Origin: Acidobacteriota bacterium
Lineage (GTDB): Bacteria; Acidobacteriota; Thermoanaerobaculia; Multivoradales; JAHEKO01
Assembly: GCA_024638355.1 (NCBI GenBank)
Contig: JAHEKO010000139.1
Location: forward strand, 1 to 8,772
Direction: 5' to 3'
DNA length: 8,772 nt
The notes beneath the pieces were generated by a model. That model saw only the letters and a program-made list of their open reading frames with translations. It did no database searches and had not been told where the DNA came from. Each line of letters starts with the position of its first letter. The first letter of the stretch is position 1. The translations under genes and the position numbers were made by a program. Below, in pieces: positions 7,801 through 8,772 of this stretch.

Positions 7801-8463
7801 CCCGGCGGCCATATGCTCGGCGTTGTCGACGTCAACAGCCTCTTGCCCAGTCAGCACCCCGAATGGGTAGACGGTAACTACTTCTATATGTCGGGCACCT
7901 CCCAGGCGGCCGCCGTGGTCAGCGGCACGGTCGCCCTGATGCTCGAGAGCGATCCGACGCTGACTCCGGACGAGGTGAAGTGCCGCCTGATGAGCTCGGG
8001 CCGGCCGGCGCTCGAGGATGACGGTACGTTCGCCTACAGCGTCTTCCAGCAAGGCGCGGGTCTGATCGACGCGTGGAGCGCGGTCTACGGCTCCGCGACC
8101 GGATGCGCGAACGTGGGGCTAGACGTCGCCGCCGATGTCGACGGCCTGCTGCACTTCGGTGGGCGCGCGGTGCGCCGGCCCGACGGCAGCTATGCCCTGA
8201 TGGGTCTCGAAGGCGATGGCTTCATCTGGAACGACGGCTTCATCTGGAACGACGGCTTCATCTGGAGCGACGGCTTCATCTGGAGCGATGGGTTCATCTG
8301 GAGCGACGCGTTCATCTGGAGTGATGGAGTCATCTCCGGCGAGGGGCTCACCTGGAACGACGGCACCGTGGACAGCGACGCGTTCATCTGGAACGACGCG
8401 TTCATCTGGAGCGACTCCCTGGCCGAGAGCGTCCGGATCAACTCCTGGGTCGAGCAGGAGTAG
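4879..8463 (+). CDS. Large secreted subtilisin-family (S8) serine peptidase with two LamG-like domains and C-terminal FIWSD repeats
   Basis: A 1194-residue exported endopeptidase. ATG 4879 is the only reasonable start: an in-frame TGA lies at 4864 and a signal peptide begins at once (residues 1-25, core SLVLVALMSLLLGAAVRA). Domains in order: propeptide-like inhibitor I9 region (about 32-97); LamG-like jelly roll 1 (about 104-328) and 2 (about 347-568), each with a matching cysteine pair (C168/C311, C408/C551); a beta-rich region (about 576-735, starting at VWYVSDLF); S8 catalytic domain (about 760-1070) with D778 (AVVDTG), H817 (GHGSHV), oxyanion N917 (ASAGN) and S1008 (SGTSQA); a cysteine pair C1035/C1076; then hexapeptide repeats 1114-1179 and a 15-residue tail. 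All catalytic residues are present, so it should be active. LamG domains usually bind glycans or proteins, which suggests substrate or matrix targeting. The placement of these domains between propeptide and protease is unusual. Single-gene unit behind its own promoter. Confidence 0.93.
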   Translation: MGGHRFLSLVLVALMSLLLGAAVRADTDPGKSFIVRAETAGKAAAAVESVGGEVTHVLAIIDAVGARLTEDQRETLEEHEDVESVYEDRQVDTDSAGVRDHTGLVALYDFATSGSDTIVRDVAGTSSAPLDLVVEDPSRAAWSLGDLALTSATRLSNATDSNQIFQACTASDELTVEAWIEPGAIWQGGPARIVTLSLDSGNRNFSLTQDGDRYQFRLRTTTNGSNGTNVRLYSAGGAITGSLQHVVATRRASGEAELYLDGALVDSAVIGGSLSNWNPSYDLALGNEFSTASTTTARDFVGTYRLVAVYCQAHTAAQVAANFAAGPDFEAPPVEPGPAVPITRGTPVVLYDFTQGTGAAVRDHGSGSPADLNVEDSDRISWDGGGLTLDQATRVSNSVESSKLYEPCTASDELSVEAWVTPGALSQGGPARIVSLSRDPRNRNFSLLQDGDRYQFRLRTTSNGSNGTNVRLYSAPSSVQPTLQHLLVTRDAIGRASLYLDGELVDSETIGGSFDNWNPDYGLALGNEFNTESTSTSRDWVGRYSLVAVYCTALSAQQVELEYQAGPELLDPYEGEGVWYVSDLFEEISLGNNNGTRRWKNDWQEIGESNGGGVGDVRVSAYSAGQGLRISGADKGLGRRVNLESVSYAFLVLDYQLESSTAETDRLSIQVSGDGGDTWIEVGALQGEQEAEVDYFVYDVTNYASSDTVIRFVTDRSFGDASSVVLDRVEVWGIHTHVAANEEAPGVAPYSDFPSLIGADLIHDQGITGSGVSIAVVDTGLWSWKTLVKDSIGRSRLGVRYDAIRDQQHLGGDGHGHGSHVASVALDSQSVGGRFNGIAPDAGFVAIKAFDDQGRGSYANVIRGLDWILQKKDVYNIGVVNMSFSAEPSSYYWDDPLNQAVMALWEAGIVVVASAGNRGPDPMTIGVPGNVPYVITVGAMSDGVTVENPTDDFLASFSSAGPTVEGFVKPEVVAPGGHMLGVVDVNSLLPSQHPEWVDGNYFYMSGTSQAAAVVSGTVALMLESDPTLTPDEVKCRLMSSGRPALEDDGTFAYSVFQQGAGLIDAWSAVYGSATGCANVGLDVAADVDGLLHFGGRAVRRPDGSYALMGLEGDGFIWNDGFIWNDGFIWSDGFIWSDGFIWSDAFIWSDGVISGEGLTWNDGTVDSDAFIWNDAFIWSDSLAESVRINSWVEQE
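5191..5862 (+). repeat. Intragenic LamG duplication, copy 1
   Basis: First of two in-frame copies of a LamG-like domain inside the S8 peptidase, running from VALYDF to AAGPD. Through most of its length it aligns with copy 2 at an offset of exactly 720 bp. The longest identical run I found is 38 nt (5545-5582 against 6265-6302), around the NGSNGTNVRLYSA motif. Other shared motifs are CTASDEL, EAW, GGPARIV, NFSL-QDGDRYQFRLRT, LYLDG-LVDS and LALGNEF. Confidence 0.85.
5920..6582 (+). repeat. Intragenic LamG duplication, copy 2
   Basis: Second copy, from VVLYDF to AGPEL. It is separated from copy 1 by a short Pro-rich linker (about residues 328-347). Differences from copy 1 are mostly silent or conservative, with small length changes near the start (offset 729 there, 720 later). 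Both cysteines keep their spacing of 143 residues, which supports a conserved disulfide within each copy. Confidence 0.85.
8218..8415 (+). repeat. Eleven tandem 18-bp units encoding (G/A)FIW(N/S)D
   Basis: Units start every 18 bp from 8218: GFIWND twice, GFIWSD three times, AFIWSD, then three diverged units (GVISGE, GLTWND, GTVDSD), then AFIWND and AFIWSD. The phe-ile-trp core uses the same codons (ttc atc tgg) in every intact unit, so the array looks like recent replication-slippage growth with an older, decayed middle. It forms the C-terminus of the S8 peptidase (residues 1114-1179). A regular W and D every six residues suggests a repetitive beta structure or an adhesion or metal-binding surface. 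Similar Trp/Asp-rich tails occur, as I recall, on other bacterial S8 peptidases. Confidence 0.9.
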
Positions 8464-8476
8464 CCCGCGCTCGGGC
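8463..8476 (+). terminator. Short stem-loop at the S8 peptidase stop codon
   Basis: GCCCG-CGCT-CGGGC is a perfect 5-bp GC stem with a 4-nt loop that starts at the last base of the TAG stop. No T-run follows, so intrinsic termination would be weak; it may only protect the 3' end or may be chance in GC-rich DNA. Confidence 0.3.
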
Positions 8477-8491
8477 GCAACTCCCATCGCC

Positions 8492-8497
8492 TATACT
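8492..8497 (+). promoter_or_regulatory. -10-like element in front of the TPP riboswitch
   Basis: TATACT at 8492-8497 matches the housekeeping -10 consensus TATAAT at five of six positions, in otherwise GC-rich DNA. It would place the transcript start near 8504, a few bases before the riboswitch aptamer. The -35 position (about 8469-8474, GCTCGG) is a poor match, so the promoter may be weak or use another sigma factor. Confidence 0.5.
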
Positions 8498-8504
8498 TGC
8501 GCCA

Positions 8505-8590
8505 CCGCACGGGGCGCGCCGAGGAATTCGCTCGGCGCTGAGAGGTACCCGTTGAACCTGATCCGGTTCGGACCGGCGTAGGGATCGCGC
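8505..8590 (+). ncRNA. TPP riboswitch (THI box)
   Basis: A cis-acting RNA that binds thiamine pyrophosphate and represses the downstream gene. Conserved blocks are all present in order: GGGG (8511-8514), CTGAGA (8538-8543), ACCCGTTGAACCTGAT (8547-8562) and CGTAGGGA (8577-8584). Stems: P2 ACGGG/CCCGT (8509-8513 with 8548-8552), P3 GCGCCGAG/CTCGGCGC (8516-8523 with 8531-8538, perfect 8 bp, loop GAATTCG) and P5 CCGG/CCGG (8563-8566 with 8573-8576). The closing stem P1 is hard to define, so the outer limits are approximate. It lies between a -10-like element and a start codon with a strong Shine-Dalgarno. Confidence 0.95.
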
Positions 8591-8613
8591 TCGGTCGAGC
8601 CAGGAGGCCTCGA
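8589..8613 (+). promoter_or_regulatory. Shine-Dalgarno enclosed in a hairpin: likely expression platform of the riboswitch
   Basis: AGGAGG (8602-8607) sits 8 nt before the ATG at 8616, an ideal ribosome-binding site. TCGAG (8595-8599) pairs with CTCGA (8609-8613), and the adjoining CC can pair with the last GG of the Shine-Dalgarno, so this hairpin would hide it. A competing stem, GCTC/GAGC (8589-8592 with 8597-8600), uses the same 5' arm and would free it. No T-run is seen. This is what a translational on/off switch would look like; the pairing is seen and the mechanism inferred. Confidence 0.5.
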
Positions 8614-8615
8614 TC

Positions 8616-8772
8616 ATGAGCGCGACTCGAACAGAGCGACCGAACTTCACCTTCGACCCGCCGACGGTGGGCGCGCACAACCCGTCGAGCACCGCCGCCG
8701 GCACCACGCCCGGCTCGTTCGCTCGCGCCGCCGACGTCGGCGGCGCGCTGACCTTCGCCTCGCCCGACACGC
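8616..8772 (+). CDS. TPP-riboswitch-controlled gene, 3' partial (first 52 codons)
   Basis: ATG 8616 follows a strong AGGAGG by 8 nt and the frame stays open to the right edge. The visible start (MSATRTERPNFTFDPPTVGA, then a Gly/Ala/Ser/Thr-rich stretch) is hydrophilic, with no signal peptide or membrane segment yet. I do not recognise the family. Genes behind TPP riboswitches normally make or import thiamine or its pyrimidine or thiazole parts (thiC, thiD, thiE, tenA, permeases), so that is the expected role. I see none of the motifs that would let me choose between them, so no symbol is given. Confidence 0.75.
   Translation, partial: MSATRTERPNFTFDPPTVGAHNPSSTAAGTTPGSFARAADVGGALTFASPDT

Noticed and set aside
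8218..8415. 18-bp repeats as a CRISPR array or non-coding satellite
   Set aside because: There are no spacers between units, and the units keep the reading frame of the peptidase to its stop codon; this is a coding hexapeptide array.

Overview
The window is GC-rich DNA with genes on the + strand only. Several features suggest an Acidobacteriota-like or similar high-GC Gram-negative bacterium: a FecR-like membrane protein, a von Willebrand factor A (VWA) protein of the type called the VWFA-related Acidobacterial domain, abundant signal peptides, and a sigma-54-type promoter. This assignment is inference from gene families; no ribosomal or other marker gene is present.

Region 1 (1-4678) looks like one co-directional transcription unit of four envelope genes. 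A FecR-like single-pass membrane protein, open to the left edge and ending in an STN-like (secretin/TonB short N-terminal) domain, is followed after 34 bp by an exported TPR protein. The TPR gene overlaps (ATGA) an exported STN-VWA protein, which overlaps (GTGA) an exported serine beta-lactamase-like hydrolase. FecR and STN domains are the classical partners of cell-surface signalling. Here, however, no TonB receptor is present: one STN-like domain is on the FecR protein and the other is fused to a VWA domain. I infer a non-canonical surface-sensing or envelope-assembly module, with the sigma factor possibly just upstream of the window.

Region 2 (4679-4878) is a 200-bp intergenic stretch. It holds a weak terminator candidate, then a perfect 16-bp palindrome overlapping a near-consensus sigma-54 promoter (TGGCAC-N5-TTGC) whose predicted start site lies only 8 nt before the next start codon.

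Region 3 (4879-8463) is a single large secreted subtilisin-family (S8) peptidase of 1194 residues. It has a propeptide-like segment, two LamG-like jelly-roll domains that arose by an internal 720-bp duplication, a further beta-sandwich region, a catalytic domain with intact D/H/N/S residues, and a C-terminal tract of eleven hexapeptides of the type (G/A)-F-I-W-(N/S)-D.

Region 4 (8464-8772) holds a clear TPP (THI-box) riboswitch with a -10-like promoter directly in front. It is followed by a hairpin that encloses the Shine-Dalgarno sequence, and then by the first 52 codons of a gene that runs off the right edge. That gene is presumably in thiamine metabolism or transport, but I do not recognise its N-terminus.
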